A model generated the notes under the pieces. That model had not been told where the DNA came from, did not search any database, and was given only the letters and a program-made list of their open reading frames with translations. Shown here one piece after another: positions 34,065 to 42,631 of a stretch of DNA of 61,097 nt (positions within the stretch are counted from its first letter, which is position 1; each line of letters begins with the position of its first letter). The position numbers and the translations under genes are program-made. Origin of the DNA: Paracoccus denitrificans (lineage in GTDB: Bacteria; Pseudomonadota; Alphaproteobacteria; Rhodobacterales; Rhodobacteraceae); assembly GCA_003240735.1 (NCBI GenBank), contig QFNE01000017.1, positions 1-61,097 of the forward strand. The letters run 5' to 3'.

Positions 34065-35164
34065 GCCTGTCACCCCTGAACCAGCGCCGCTGGCGCAATT
34101 TTCGCAGAAACGGTCGCGCGTTCTGGTCGCTGATCATCTTTGCCGTGATCTTCACGCTGTCGATGTTTGCCGAACTGGTCGCGAACGACCGTCCCATCGT
34201 CGCCAGCTACAAGGGCGAGATGTATTTCCCGGCTTACAAATTCTATCCCGAAACGGCGTTCGGCGGCGATTTCGGGACCGAGGCGATTTATACCGATCCT
34301 TCCGTCCAGTGCCTGATCGTGTCGGGTGGTCGGCAGGAATGCTGGGACGACCCGGAAGGCTTCACCGCGGCGGTCAAAAGCCAATCCACCGACGTTCCAA
34401 AGGCGGATCAGGGCTGGATGATCTGGCCAGTGATCCCGTTCCATTACCGCACCGTCAACAACGTGGGCGTTGCCCCCAGCGCGCCGGACGCCACCCACTG
34501 GTTGGGCACCGACGACACCGCACGGGATGTCGCGGCAAGGGTGATCTATGGCCTGCGGACCTCGATCCTGTTCACGCTGATCGTGACGGCGGTGGGGTCG
34601 GCGATCGGTATCGCGGCCGGAGCGGTGCAGGGATATTTCGGCGGACGCACCGACCTTGTGTTTCAGCGGCTGCTGGAAATCTGGGGTTCGACGCCATCGC
34701 TTTACGTCATCATCATCCTGTTCGCGATCCTAGGGCGCAGCTTCTGGCTGCTGGTCTTCGTCTCGATCCTGTTTGGCTGGCCCGCGTTGGTGGGCGTGGT
34801 CAGGGCCGAATTTCTGCGTGCCCGAAACTTTGAGTATGTCCGGGCGGCGCGCGCCTTGGGGGTGGGTGACCGCACGATCATGTTCCGCCACATCCTGCCG
34901 AACGCGATGGTGGCGACGCTGACGATGCTGCCGTTTGTGGTGACGGGCGCGATCTCAAGCCTCGCGGCGCTGGATTATCTGGGCTACGGCCTGCCCGCGT
35001 CCGCACCGTCGTTGGGCGAGTTGGCGTTGCAGGCAAAGCAGAACCTGCAGGCGCCGTGGCTGGCGTTCACGGCGTTCTTCACCTTCGCGATCCTGCTGTC
35101 GCTGCTGGTGTTCATCTTCGAGGGCGTCCGCGACGCGTTCGATCCGCGCAAGACGTTCCGATGA
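34061..35164 (+). CDS. yejE: Peptide ABC transporter permease YejE
   Basis: 367-residue permease. It has the DUF-like N-terminal region (RRWRNFRRNGRAFWSLIIF) and a long periplasmic loop typical of YejE (YFPAYKFYPETAFGGDFGTE). HWLGTDDTARDV marks the start of the permease domain, and the coupling loop is RAARALGVGDRTIMFRHILPNA. Overlaps yejB and yejF by 4 bases each, so translation is coupled. Confidence 0.92.
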   Translation: MSLSPLNQRRWRNFRRNGRAFWSLIIFAVIFTLSMFAELVANDRPIVASYKGEMYFPAYKFYPETAFGGDFGTEAIYTDPSVQCLIVSGGRQECWDDPEGFTAAVKSQSTDVPKADQGWMIWPVIPFHYRTVNNVGVAPSAPDATHWLGTDDTARDVAARVIYGLRTSILFTLIVTAVGSAIGIAAGAVQGYFGGRTDLVFQRLLEIWGSTPSLYVIIILFAILGRSFWLLVFVSILFGWPALVGVVRAEFLRARNFEYVRAARALGVGDRTIMFRHILPNAMVATLTMLPFVVTGAISSLAALDYLGYGLPASAPSLGELALQAKQNLQAPWLAFTAFFTFAILLSLLVFIFEGVRDAFDPRKTFR

Positions 35165-36918
35165 CCAACGATCCCCGCAACCCCGCCCCCCCAGACGTGC
35201 GCCCCATCATCCCCGCCCCCGGAGAGGCCGCCGCGGTACCGGCCGAGCCTGTGGAGCAGATCGCCCCCGAACCGGACGCCGTCCCCACGGCGCCGCCGGT
35301 GGCCCCACGCGGGGAACCCGAGCCCGACCCTGTGCTGGAGGTTCGTGACCTGAGCATAGGCTTTCGCAGCGAAGGCCGCGTGACGCCCGCAGTGCGCGGC
35401 GTCAGTTTTCAGGTCGGTCGGGGGGAAACGGTGGCGCTGGTCGGTGAATCGGGGTCGGGCAAGTCGGTGACGGCGCTGTCCACGGTGCGTCTGCTGGGCG
35501 ATGCCGCCGACGTGCAGGGGTCCGTCCGCTATCAGGGGCAGGAGCTTGTCGGCGCGTCCGAGGCGCGGTTGCGGCAGGTGCGCGGCAACGACATCAGCTT
35601 CATCTTTCAGGAACCGATGACGTCGCTGAACCCGCTTCACACCATCGAAAAGCAGTTGGGCGAAAGCCTTGCGCTGCATCAGGGTGTCCGGGGGCGCGGT
35701 GCGCGTGCGCGGATCATCGACCTGTTGACCAAGGTGGGCATCCGCGATCCCGAAACCCGGCTGGCCGATTATCCCCACCAGCTTTCGGGCGGTCAGCGTC
35801 AGCGGGTGATGATCGCCATGGCCTTGGCGAACGGGCCCGAACTGCTGATTGCGGACGAACCCACCACGGCACTGGATGTGACCATTCAGGCGCAGATCCT
35901 TGATCTTCTGGCCGAATTGAAACGGGCCGAAGGGTTGTCGATGCTGTTCATCAGCCACGACCTTGGCATCGTGCGCCGCATCGCCGACCGCGTCTGCGTG
36001 ATGCAGGGCGGCGAGATCGTCGAGCAGGGCCCGGTCGAAGACATCTTCGCCAACCCGCGCCACCCCTATACCCAAAAGCTGCTCGCGGCTGAACCCACCG
36101 GCACCGCCGACCCGATTGCCCCTGATGCAAAGGAAATCGTCGCGACCCAGGACCTGCGGGTCTGGTTCCCCATCCAGCGCGGCTTCCTGCGTCGGACGGT
36201 CGGGTATGTGAAGGCGGTCAACAGCGCCACGCTGTCGGTCAGGGCAGGTGAAACGCTGGGGATCGTGGGCGAATCCGGCTCGGGAAAGACGACGCTGGCG
36301 TTGGCGATCATGCGGCTGATCCAAAGTGAGGGGCGCATTCTGTTTCTCGGCCGCGATATTTCGAACCTGCAGGGGGCGGGGCTTCGCAAGCTGCGCCGTG
36401 ACATGCAGATCGTGTTCCAAGACCCCTATGGCAGCCTGTCGCCACGCATGACGGTCGAGCAGATCATCGCCGAGGGGTTGGGCGTCCACGGCGTCGAAAG
36501 AGGCCGCAACCGACGCGAGATGGTGGCTGAGATCATGACCGAAGTCGGCTTGGACCCGGCGGCCATGGACCGCTATCCGCACGAGTTTTCGGGCGGTCAG
36601 CGTCAGCGGATCGCGATCGCGCGCGCCATGATCCTGCGGCCGACAGCGGTTGTTCTGGATGAACCCACGTCGGCGCTGGACATGACCGTGCAGGTCCAGA
36701 TCGTCGATCTGCTGCGGGGATTGCAAAAGAAATACGGGCTGGCGTTTCTGTTCATCAGCCACGATCTGCGGGTCGTCCGCGCGATGGCCCACCAGATCAT
36801 GGTCATGCAGGCCGGCGATGTGGTGGAACAGGGGACTGTGGCGCAGGTCTTTGACGCGCCCCGAAACGAATACACCCGCAAACTGATCGCCGCGGCCTTT
36901 CGGGATCGGACAGTGTGA
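35161..36918 (+). CDS. yejF: Peptide ABC transporter dual ATPase YejF
   Basis: 585 residues carrying two complete ATPase halves. Each half has Walker A (GESGSGKS, then GESGSGKTT), a signature (LSGGQRQRVMIA, then FSGGQRQRIAIA) and Walker B (LIADEPTTALD, then VLDEPTSALD). The first 58 residues are a Pro/Ala/Glu-rich extension not found in E. coli YejF; the ATG at 35161 overlaps yejE (ATGA), and no better internal start with a ribosome-binding site was seen. It powers the YejBE channel. Confidence 0.92.
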   Translation: MTNDPRNPAPPDVRPIIPAPGEAAAVPAEPVEQIAPEPDAVPTAPPVAPRGEPEPDPVLEVRDLSIGFRSEGRVTPAVRGVSFQVGRGETVALVGESGSGKSVTALSTVRLLGDAADVQGSVRYQGQELVGASEARLRQVRGNDISFIFQEPMTSLNPLHTIEKQLGESLALHQGVRGRGARARIIDLLTKVGIRDPETRLADYPHQLSGGQRQRVMIAMALANGPELLIADEPTTALDVTIQAQILDLLAELKRAEGLSMLFISHDLGIVRRIADRVCVMQGGEIVEQGPVEDIFANPRHPYTQKLLAAEPTGTADPIAPDAKEIVATQDLRVWFPIQRGFLRRTVGYVKAVNSATLSVRAGETLGIVGESGSGKTTLALAIMRLIQSEGRILFLGRDISNLQGAGLRKLRRDMQIVFQDPYGSLSPRMTVEQIIAEGLGVHGVERGRNRREMVAEIMTEVGLDPAAMDRYPHEFSGGQRQRIAIARAMILRPTAVVLDEPTSALDMTVQVQIVDLLRGLQKKYGLAFLFISHDLRVVRAMAHQIMVMQAGDVVEQGTVAQVFDAPRNEYTRKLIAAAFRDRTV

Positions 36919-38144
36919 AGATACTGTTTGTCCACCAGAATTTCCCGGGCCAGTTTCCGCATCTGGCACCGGCGCTGGCGCGACGTGGGCATGATGTGGT
37001 GGCGCTGACCGATCAGAAGAACGAGCGGAAGTCACCGGTCCGGGTCTATAAATACGCCTCGCCGCCCGAACTGAAGCTGGGCAATATGCTGGCCAAATCC
37101 TATGCGCAGCATGTTGAAAGGGGTTGGTTGGCATTCCGTGCGGCGCGCGCGTTGCGCGACCGGCATGGCTATACCCCCGACGTCATCGTGGGTCACACCG
37201 GCTGGGGCGAGACGCTGTTTCTGCGGGAAATCTGGCCCGAGGCGAAGATGCTGGTCTATGCCGAGCTGATGTATCGGACGTCGGGCCACGATGTCGGGTT
37301 CGACCCTGAGATCAACGCAGGCAGTGACGAATCGCGCGTGCGAGCGATCACCCGGTCAGCGCATCTGCTGCAGGGGCTTGTGATGGCCGACGCCGGGCTT
37401 TCGCCGACGCAGTATCAGGCCGACAGCTTTCCCCCGGAATTGCGCCAGAAGCTGACGGTCATTCATGACGGGATCGACACCGACCGCGTGAAGCCGGACG
37501 CGAACGCGCAGTTTAAGCTGCCAGACGGGCGCGTCCTGCGGGCTGGTGATGAGGTTTTGACGTATGTCTCCAGATCGTTAGAGCCGTATCGCGGCTTTCA
37601 CGTCTTCATGCGCGCGCTGCCGGATGTTCTGGCCGCGCGTCCGAATGCGCAGGTCGTGATCGTTGGGGCGGAAGGGGTCAGCTATGGCGCGGGGCCGACG
37701 GATGCCGACAGCTGGAAAGCCAAAATGCTGGCCGAGGTTGGTGACGGCATCGACCCGGCGCGCATGCATTTCATGGGGCGCGTGGCTTACGGCGATTATG
37801 TTTCGCTGCTGCAGGTGAGCCGGGTCCACTGCTATCTGACCTATCCGTTCGTGCTGAGCTGGTCGTTGACCGAAGCGATGGCGGCAGGGTGCTATATCGT
37901 CGGGTCAGAGACGGAACCGGTGCAGGAACTGATCCGCGACGGCGAGAACGGACGGCTGGTGCCGTTCTTCGACCGGGCCGCATTAAGTGGCGCATTGATC
38001 CGCGGACTGGCGGGGCAGGACCCGGATGCGGAACGGTTGCGGGCCAATGCGCGGCAGACGATTTGCGACGGATATGATCTGAAGCGGTGTTCGCTGCCGC
38101 GGCTGATCGAGTGGGTCGAAAGCGGCGGCAAATCAGCGGGTTAG
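36915..38144 (+). CDS. GT4-family glycosyltransferase
   Basis: 409 residues, GTG start overlapping the yejF stop by 4 bases. GT-B fold: N-terminal KILFVHQNFPGQFPHLAPALARRGHDV (acceptor domain), then VSRSLEPYRGFHVFMRALP and the nucleotide-sugar region VGSETEPVQELIRDGENGRLVPFFD with the conserved Glu residues and SWSLTEAMAAG. The protein is cytoplasmic or membrane-associated. The coupling to a peptide importer is unusual; a role in envelope or capsule sugar transfer is possible but not shown. Confidence 0.88.
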   Translation: MKILFVHQNFPGQFPHLAPALARRGHDVVALTDQKNERKSPVRVYKYASPPELKLGNMLAKSYAQHVERGWLAFRAARALRDRHGYTPDVIVGHTGWGETLFLREIWPEAKMLVYAELMYRTSGHDVGFDPEINAGSDESRVRAITRSAHLLQGLVMADAGLSPTQYQADSFPPELRQKLTVIHDGIDTDRVKPDANAQFKLPDGRVLRAGDEVLTYVSRSLEPYRGFHVFMRALPDVLAARPNAQVVIVGAEGVSYGAGPTDADSWKAKMLAEVGDGIDPARMHFMGRVAYGDYVSLLQVSRVHCYLTYPFVLSWSLTEAMAAGCYIVGSETEPVQELIRDGENGRLVPFFDRAALSGALIRGLAGQDPDAERLRANARQTICDGYDLKRCSLPRLIEWVESGGKSAG

Positions 38145-38157
38145 AGATGTGCATTTG

Positions 38158-38201
38158 ATGCACAGATCATGCACCGTTCGTGCACAGGCCATGCACTGAA
38201 T
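38158..38201. repeat. Four tandem 11-bp units based on RTGCAC
   Basis: ATGCAC occurs at 38158, 38169 and 38191 and GTGCAC at 38180, an exact 11-bp period over four units. An inverted copy, GTGCAT, lies just upstream at 38149-38154. The variable 5 bases of each unit are not conserved. The array lies in the short gap between the glycosyltransferase stop and the convergent bioY stop. Period and orientation resemble a phased protein-binding array; no function is known. Confidence 0.65.
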
Positions 38202-38252
38202 CTTCGGATTGTCGGGGATAATCGGTTCATCCGCGACCGGCGGACGCACGGT

Positions 38253-38292
38253 GCCCCTGTCCGCGCGGGTGGCGGGCAGGGGCCGTTGGTTT
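38253..38292 (+). terminator. Candidate terminator after the yej-glycosyltransferase operon
   Basis: GCCCCTG (38253-38259) pairs with CAGGGGC (38277-38283), extended by inner CCGC/GCGG pairing. A weak T stretch (GGTTTTAATT) begins 4-5 bases after the stem. It also stands 13 bases past the convergent bioY stop but lacks T residues on that strand. Confidence 0.45.
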
Positions 38293-38295
38293 TAA

Positions 38296-38865
38296 TTACT
38301 TCGCGGCAGTCTTCGGTGCGGCGATGCCGAGTGCGGCAGCGGCCAGAACCGATTTCAGGACCGCACCGACGATGAACGGCGCGACGCCCGCGTAGAAGGC
38401 TTTTTCAACGCCGATCATCGACGCCAGAACCGCGCCGCCGATGACGAGGCACAGAATGTTGCCAAGAAGCATGCTGAGGCCCGCCAGAACAGGACGGTTG
38501 CCGTTCCAGCCCATCTGCGCCAGCCAGCCGGTCAGGGCAGCGGCAAACGGGAACGCCGCCAGATAGCCTGCGGTCGGGCCCATGAACGGCGCGAGACCGC
38601 CACCGCCACCAGCCAGAACCGGCATGCCCATGGCGGCCTGACCCAGCCACGCCAGAACGGTCAGCGCGCCAAGACGCCAGCCATACAGCGCACCGATGAT
38701 GGTGACCGCGAAGGTCTGCATCGTCATCGGAACCGGGAACATCGGCACCTCGATCCGCGAGGAGATGGCGAGTGCCAGCGTGCCCAGCAAAACGGCGGCG
38801 ATCTTGACGGGAAGCGAACGTGAATCCAGCCGAAGCGGGCTGAAGGAAAGGGCGACTGCGCTCAT
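38296..38865 (-). CDS. bioY: Biotin transporter BioY
   Basis: 189-residue membrane substrate-binding (S) component of ECF-type biotin uptake, with about six hydrophobic segments. Family motifs are ISSRIEVPMFPVPMTMQTFAV, GGGGGLAPFMGPTAGYLAAF and the terminal AGVAPFIVGAVLKSVLAA. No bioM or bioN is nearby, so it is a solitary BioY, or it uses a shared energiser elsewhere. It lies 57 bases after oppF on the same strand and has its own AAGGA site. No BioR-type box was found just upstream. Two biotin enzymes' worth of demand (MccA) exists in the window. Confidence 0.93.
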   Translation of the reverse strand: MSAVALSFSPLRLDSRSLPVKIAAVLLGTLALAISSRIEVPMFPVPMTMQTFAVTIIGALYGWRLGALTVLAWLGQAAMGMPVLAGGGGGLAPFMGPTAGYLAAFPFAAALTGWLAQMGWNGNRPVLAGLSMLLGNILCLVIGGAVLASMIGVEKAFYAGVAPFIVGAVLKSVLAAAALGIAAPKTAAK

Positions 38866-38922
38866 GTTTGATTTATCCTTTGCTCGAGTCGGCTTTTGTT
38901 TTGCCAGATAATTTCGGCTGGG

Positions 38923-39996
38923 TCACGCTGCAGTTTGCTCGGCCGACAATTCGGCCTCGGTCAGCTTGCCGGGGAAGTGGCAGGCGACCAGATGCTGGCC
39001 GTGACCCGCGACTGCGTCAAGCGGCGGCACCTGTTCAGCGCAACGCGACTGTGCGCGGGGGCAGCGAGTGCGGAAGACGCAGCCCGAGGGCGGATTCATC
39101 GGTGACGGCAGGTCACCGTCCAGCGGAATGATGCGCTTGGCGCGTTCCAGAACCGGGTCGGGGATCGGCACCGCCGACAACAGCGCCTGCGTGTAGGGGT
39201 GCTGGGGGTTGCCATAAAGCTGGGGGACGTCCGCCAGCTCCATGATCTTGCCAAGATAGACGACCATCACCCGGTCGCTGATGTGTTTCACCACCGACAG
39301 GTCATGGGCGATGAAGATCATCGCAAGGCCCAGATCGCGCTGCAGATCCTCCAGCAGGTTGATGACCTGCGCCTGAATGGACACGTCCAGCGCCGACACC
39401 GGTTCGTCACAGATCAGCAGTTTCGGTTCGACGATCAGCGCGCGCGCGATGCCGATGCGCTGACACTGGCCGCCCGAGAATTCGTGCGGATAGCGGTTGA
39501 TCTGGTTCGGCAGCAGGCCGACACGGTCCATCATCTTCTTGACGCGGGTCTTCACCTCGTCCCGCGACAGGCCGCGATGGTGGGTGGTCAGGGGTTCGGC
39601 GATGATCTGCCCCACGGTCATCCGCGGGTTGAGACTGGCCAGCGGGTCCTGAAACGCCATCTGGATGTCTCGGCGATAGCGCAGCATCTGACGCGGGCTG
39701 AGGGACAGAAGATCGGTCCCGTCCTGCCAGACGGCGCGGCCCTTGGCCGGGGCCAACCCGATCAGCGCGCGCGCGAGCGTCGATTTACCCGAACCGGATT
39801 CGCCGACGATGCCCAGCGTTTCACCCGGGCGAAGCGCAAAGTTGACGCCCGCGACTGCGTGCAGCTGTCGGGGTTTCGTCCATGGCATGTCGCCTTCCCG
39901 GCGTATGTCGAAGGTGACGCGCAGGTCCTGGACATCCAGCAACGGGCGGGCGGTCTGGGGGGCTGCGGCGGGTTTTGCAGTCGCTGGCGCGATCAT
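38923..39996 (-). CDS. oppF: Oligopeptide ABC transporter ATP-binding protein OppF
   Basis: 357 residues. Walker A GESGSGKST, signature FSGGQCQRIGIA, Walker B LLICDEPVSALD, and the C-terminal oligopeptide/dipeptide segment with an iron-sulfur-type cysteine pattern (SGCVFRTRCPRAQSRC). A short Ala/Pro-rich N-terminal extension (about 17 residues) precedes LLDVQDLRVTFDI. The unusual Cys within the signature is worth noting. It forms the ATPase pair with OppD, whose stop is 31 bases upstream. Confidence 0.9.
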   Translation of the reverse strand: MIAPATAKPAAAPQTARPLLDVQDLRVTFDIRREGDMPWTKPRQLHAVAGVNFALRPGETLGIVGESGSGKSTLARALIGLAPAKGRAVWQDGTDLLSLSPRQMLRYRRDIQMAFQDPLASLNPRMTVGQIIAEPLTTHHRGLSRDEVKTRVKKMMDRVGLLPNQINRYPHEFSGGQCQRIGIARALIVEPKLLICDEPVSALDVSIQAQVINLLEDLQRDLGLAMIFIAHDLSVVKHISDRVMVVYLGKIMELADVPQLYGNPQHPYTQALLSAVPIPDPVLERAKRIIPLDGDLPSPMNPPSGCVFRTRCPRAQSRCAEQVPPLDAVAGHGQHLVACHFPGKLTEAELSAEQTAA

Positions 39997-40027
39997 CGGC
40001 GGACTCCTGCGAAGGTCAGATGAAACG

Positions 40028-41143
40028 TCATGAGGGGGTCTGCGTCGAGCCGGCGGATGCGGGGCCGACGACCGCGCCCATGGGCAGGTCGGTCAGTTCG
40101 GACGCGGCGATCAGGTCCAGTTCGTCCGCGGCGGCGGCTTCGGGTATGTCGGTCACGGCGTCGGCGGGGGGGCCGGCCAGAACCTCGGCGATGGGGGCAT
40201 AGCAGGCGCGCGCGCGGTCGTCCGCGAACCCTTGCAGCGGGGGCATGTCCTGCGTGCATTCCGCGCGGACATAGGCGCAACGCGGGGCAAAGGGACAGCC
40301 GGGCGGGGGCCGCGTCATGTTGGGGGGGCTGCCCGGAATGGCCCACAGGCGTTCGTCGTCCTGATCGACGCGCGGGATCGCGGCCAGTAACCCTTGGGTA
40401 TAGGGATGGGTCGGCTCGGCAAAGATCGGATCAACCGGGCCGCGTTCCATGACGCGGCCGCCATACATCACCATCACCCGTTCGCAGGACCCGGCGACGA
40501 CGCCCAGATCATGGGTGATCAGGATCATCGCCATGTTGAAATCGCGTTGCAGATCATCGAGCAGCGTCATGATCTGCGCCTGCACCGTCACATCCAGCGC
40601 GGTGGTCGGCTCATCTGCGATGACGAGTTCCGGTCGACACAGCAGCGCCATGGCGATCATCACACGCTGACGCATGCCGCCGGAAAATTCGTGTGGATAA
40701 AGGCGCACGCGGGCCGCCGCCTCGGGGATGCGGACGGCGTCGAGCATGCGCACCGCGTCGCGCACGGCGTCGCGTTTGGACATGCCCTTGTGGCGCACCA
40801 AAACCTCGGCCATCTGGTCCGAAACGCGCATATACGGGTTCAGGCTGGTCATCGGGTCCTGGAAGACCATGGCGATGTTGTTGGCGCGCAGCTTGTTCAT
40901 CACCGCGGGTTTGGCGCCCAAGATGTCTTGCCCGTCAAAGCGGACGGACCCGGTGGCCCGCCCGTTTCGCGCCAAAAGCCCCATGATCGCGAAAGCCAAC
41001 TGGGATTTGCCGGAACCGGATTCGCCCACGATGCCAAGGGTTTCCCCCTTGGCCACCGAAAAGCTGATGCCGTTCACGGCCTTGACCTCTCCGTCCGGGG
41101 TCGAAAAGCGGACGTTGAGATCGTTTACGTCAAGAAGTGCCAT
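40028..41143 (-). CDS. oppD: Oligopeptide ABC transporter ATP-binding protein OppD
   Basis: 371 residues. Walker A GESGSGKSQ, MVFQDPMTSLNPYMRV, signature FSGGMRQRVMIAMAL, Walker B LVIADEPTTALD and the terminal GCPFAPRCAYVRAEC segment. The C-terminal 60 residues are rich in Ala and acidic residues. The start codon overlaps the end of the VOC gene by 14 bases, so both are read from one mRNA. Confidence 0.9.
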   Translation of the reverse strand: MALLDVNDLNVRFSTPDGEVKAVNGISFSVAKGETLGIVGESGSGKSQLAFAIMGLLARNGRATGSVRFDGQDILGAKPAVMNKLRANNIAMVFQDPMTSLNPYMRVSDQMAEVLVRHKGMSKRDAVRDAVRMLDAVRIPEAAARVRLYPHEFSGGMRQRVMIAMALLCRPELVIADEPTTALDVTVQAQIMTLLDDLQRDFNMAMILITHDLGVVAGSCERVMVMYGGRVMERGPVDPIFAEPTHPYTQGLLAAIPRVDQDDERLWAIPGSPPNMTRPPPGCPFAPRCAYVRAECTQDMPPLQGFADDRARACYAPIAEVLAGPPADAVTDIPEAAAADELDLIAASELTDLPMGAVVGPASAGSTQTPS

Positions 41144-41699
41144 GCGTTTCTTCTGCCTTGGCGGGCATCCAGGCGTCGGCCTGACTGTCCGTTGGGTAAT
41201 AGTTGCCGTTGGGAATTGTTTGCAGTTCGATCAGCCCGCCCCATGGCGGCGCGACATAGATGCTGCCGTTGCCGGGGGTGTCCTCGTGCCGCGAATTGCC
41301 GTGGATCTTGTCGATCGCCTTGCCACCAGCGGCGACCGCGCGGGATAGCGATCCTTCGATATCGTCGCAATAAAAACAGATGTGGTTATAGCCGCGGTCG
41401 TTCAGTTCCAGCGGTTTGGCGGGGTCGGCGGACTGCACCTCGAACATCTCGATGTTCGGGCCATTGCCAAAGCGCAGCAGCCGCTGACGCAAAATCCTGG
41501 CGCCTTTTGGCAGGTTCAACTGCGCCTCGACCTCGGGGCCTTCGCGGGGCGGGTCGTCCAGCGTGAGGCCGTCATAGCACCAAAGCGCGCCGAAGCCTTT
41601 TTCAAAGAACGCCGTTGCGGCGTCCAGGTCGGGAACGGTCAGGCCGATGTGGTTGATACCACGCGGCAGGGGGCCGAAATCGTCAGTCCGGTCAGTCAT
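41130..41699 (-). CDS. VOC-family (glyoxalase/dioxygenase-like) protein inside the opp operon
   Basis: 189 residues. The metal-ligand pattern of a vicinal-oxygen-chelate enzyme is present: His in GINHIGLTVPDLDAATAFF, Glu in PNIEMFEV, His in YNHICFYCDD and Glu in GGLIELQTI. The protein is cytoplasmic with an unknown substrate; it looks like a lactoylglutathione lyase or ring-cleavage relative. The ATG at 41699 lies one base after the oppC stop and its 3' end overlaps oppD by 14 bases. The placement ties it to whatever the transporter imports. Confidence 0.85.
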   Translation of the reverse strand: MTDRTDDFGPLPRGINHIGLTVPDLDAATAFFEKGFGALWCYDGLTLDDPPREGPEVEAQLNLPKGARILRQRLLRFGNGPNIEMFEVQSADPAKPLELNDRGYNHICFYCDDIEGSLSRAVAAGGKAIDKIHGNSRHEDTPGNGSIYVAPPWGGLIELQTIPNGNYYPTDSQADAWMPAKAEETHGTS

Positions 41700-41700
41700 G

Positions 41701-42627
41701 TCAGCGATCCTTCGGGTCAAGGGCGTCACGCAATCCGTCGCCCACGAAGAAGAACGCGAACAGCGTGACCACAAAGAACGCGAGCGGGAACCCAAGCTGC
41801 CACGGCGTGCCGTAGCGGATGGTCTGCGCGCCTTCAGAGATCAACGCCCCCCATGAGGTCAGGGGTTCCTGCACACCCAGTCCCAAGAAGCTGATGAAGC
41901 TTTCCGTCAGGATCATCAGTGGCACCAGAAGCGTCGCATAGACCGCCACGACGCCAAGGATGTTCGGCACGATATGGCGGATGATGATGCGCCATGTCGG
42001 CACGCCGGTGGCGCGCGCCGCCTCGATGAACTCGCGGTTCTTCAGGGACAGGGTCTGGCCGCGCACGATGCGCGACATCTCCAGCCATGAAATCAGGCCG
42101 ATGCCCAGAAACAGCATCGAGATGGAGCGTCCGAACATCACCAGAAGCAGGATCAGAACGAACATGTAGGGGATGGACAGAAGAATATCGACCAGCCGCA
42201 TCATCAGCTGGTCGGTGCGCCCGCCCAGATAACCCGCCGTCGCGCCGTAAAGCGTGCCGACGATCACCGCGATGGCCGCGCCGACAAGCCCCACCATAAG
42301 CGAGATCTGCGTGCCCTGCACGGTGCGGGCAAAGATGTCGCGGCCCAGATCGTCGGTGCCGAAATAATGGCCGTTTTCGATCGACGGCTGGCCCATCGTG
42401 GCGGCCGATCCCATGACGGCGAAGTCGATTTCCTCGTTCGACCACTTCGCCGCGTAGTCGCCGAAGATGGCGAAGGCGGCGATCAGGACCAGAACGATCA
42501 GCGACACCAGCGCCGCCTTGTTGCGGAAGAACCGCGCACGGGCATCGGCCCACGGGCTGCGTCCCCGCACCTCGTCCGTCGCTAGACGGTCGGCCAGGCT
42601 TTCCATTTTTGCAGGTTCGATCATCAT
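41701..42627 (-). CDS. oppC: Oligopeptide ABC transporter permease OppC
   Basis: 308 residues. A cytoplasmic N-terminus with RGRSPWADARARFFRNKAALVS leads into the first hydrophobic segment; HYFGTDDLGRDIFARTVQGTQIS begins the permease domain and ARATGVPTWRIIIRHIVPNI is the coupling loop. The start at 42627 is one of two adjacent ATGs, 4 bases after the oppB stop; the longer open frame overlaps oppB and is rejected. Confidence 0.9.
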   Translation of the reverse strand: MMIEPAKMESLADRLATDEVRGRSPWADARARFFRNKAALVSLIVLVLIAAFAIFGDYAAKWSNEEIDFAVMGSAATMGQPSIENGHYFGTDDLGRDIFARTVQGTQISLMVGLVGAAIAVIVGTLYGATAGYLGGRTDQLMMRLVDILLSIPYMFVLILLLVMFGRSISMLFLGIGLISWLEMSRIVRGQTLSLKNREFIEAARATGVPTWRIIIRHIVPNILGVVAVYATLLVPLMILTESFISFLGLGVQEPLTSWGALISEGAQTIRYGTPWQLGFPLAFFVVTLFAFFFVGDGLRDALDPKDR

Positions 42628-42631
42628 CGCA

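Noticed and set aside
34984..37134. A 716-codon open frame antisense to yejF and its neighbours
   Set aside because: Same cause: strong third-position GC bias leaves the opposite strand open. Composition is Arg/His/Gln-rich and low in motifs.
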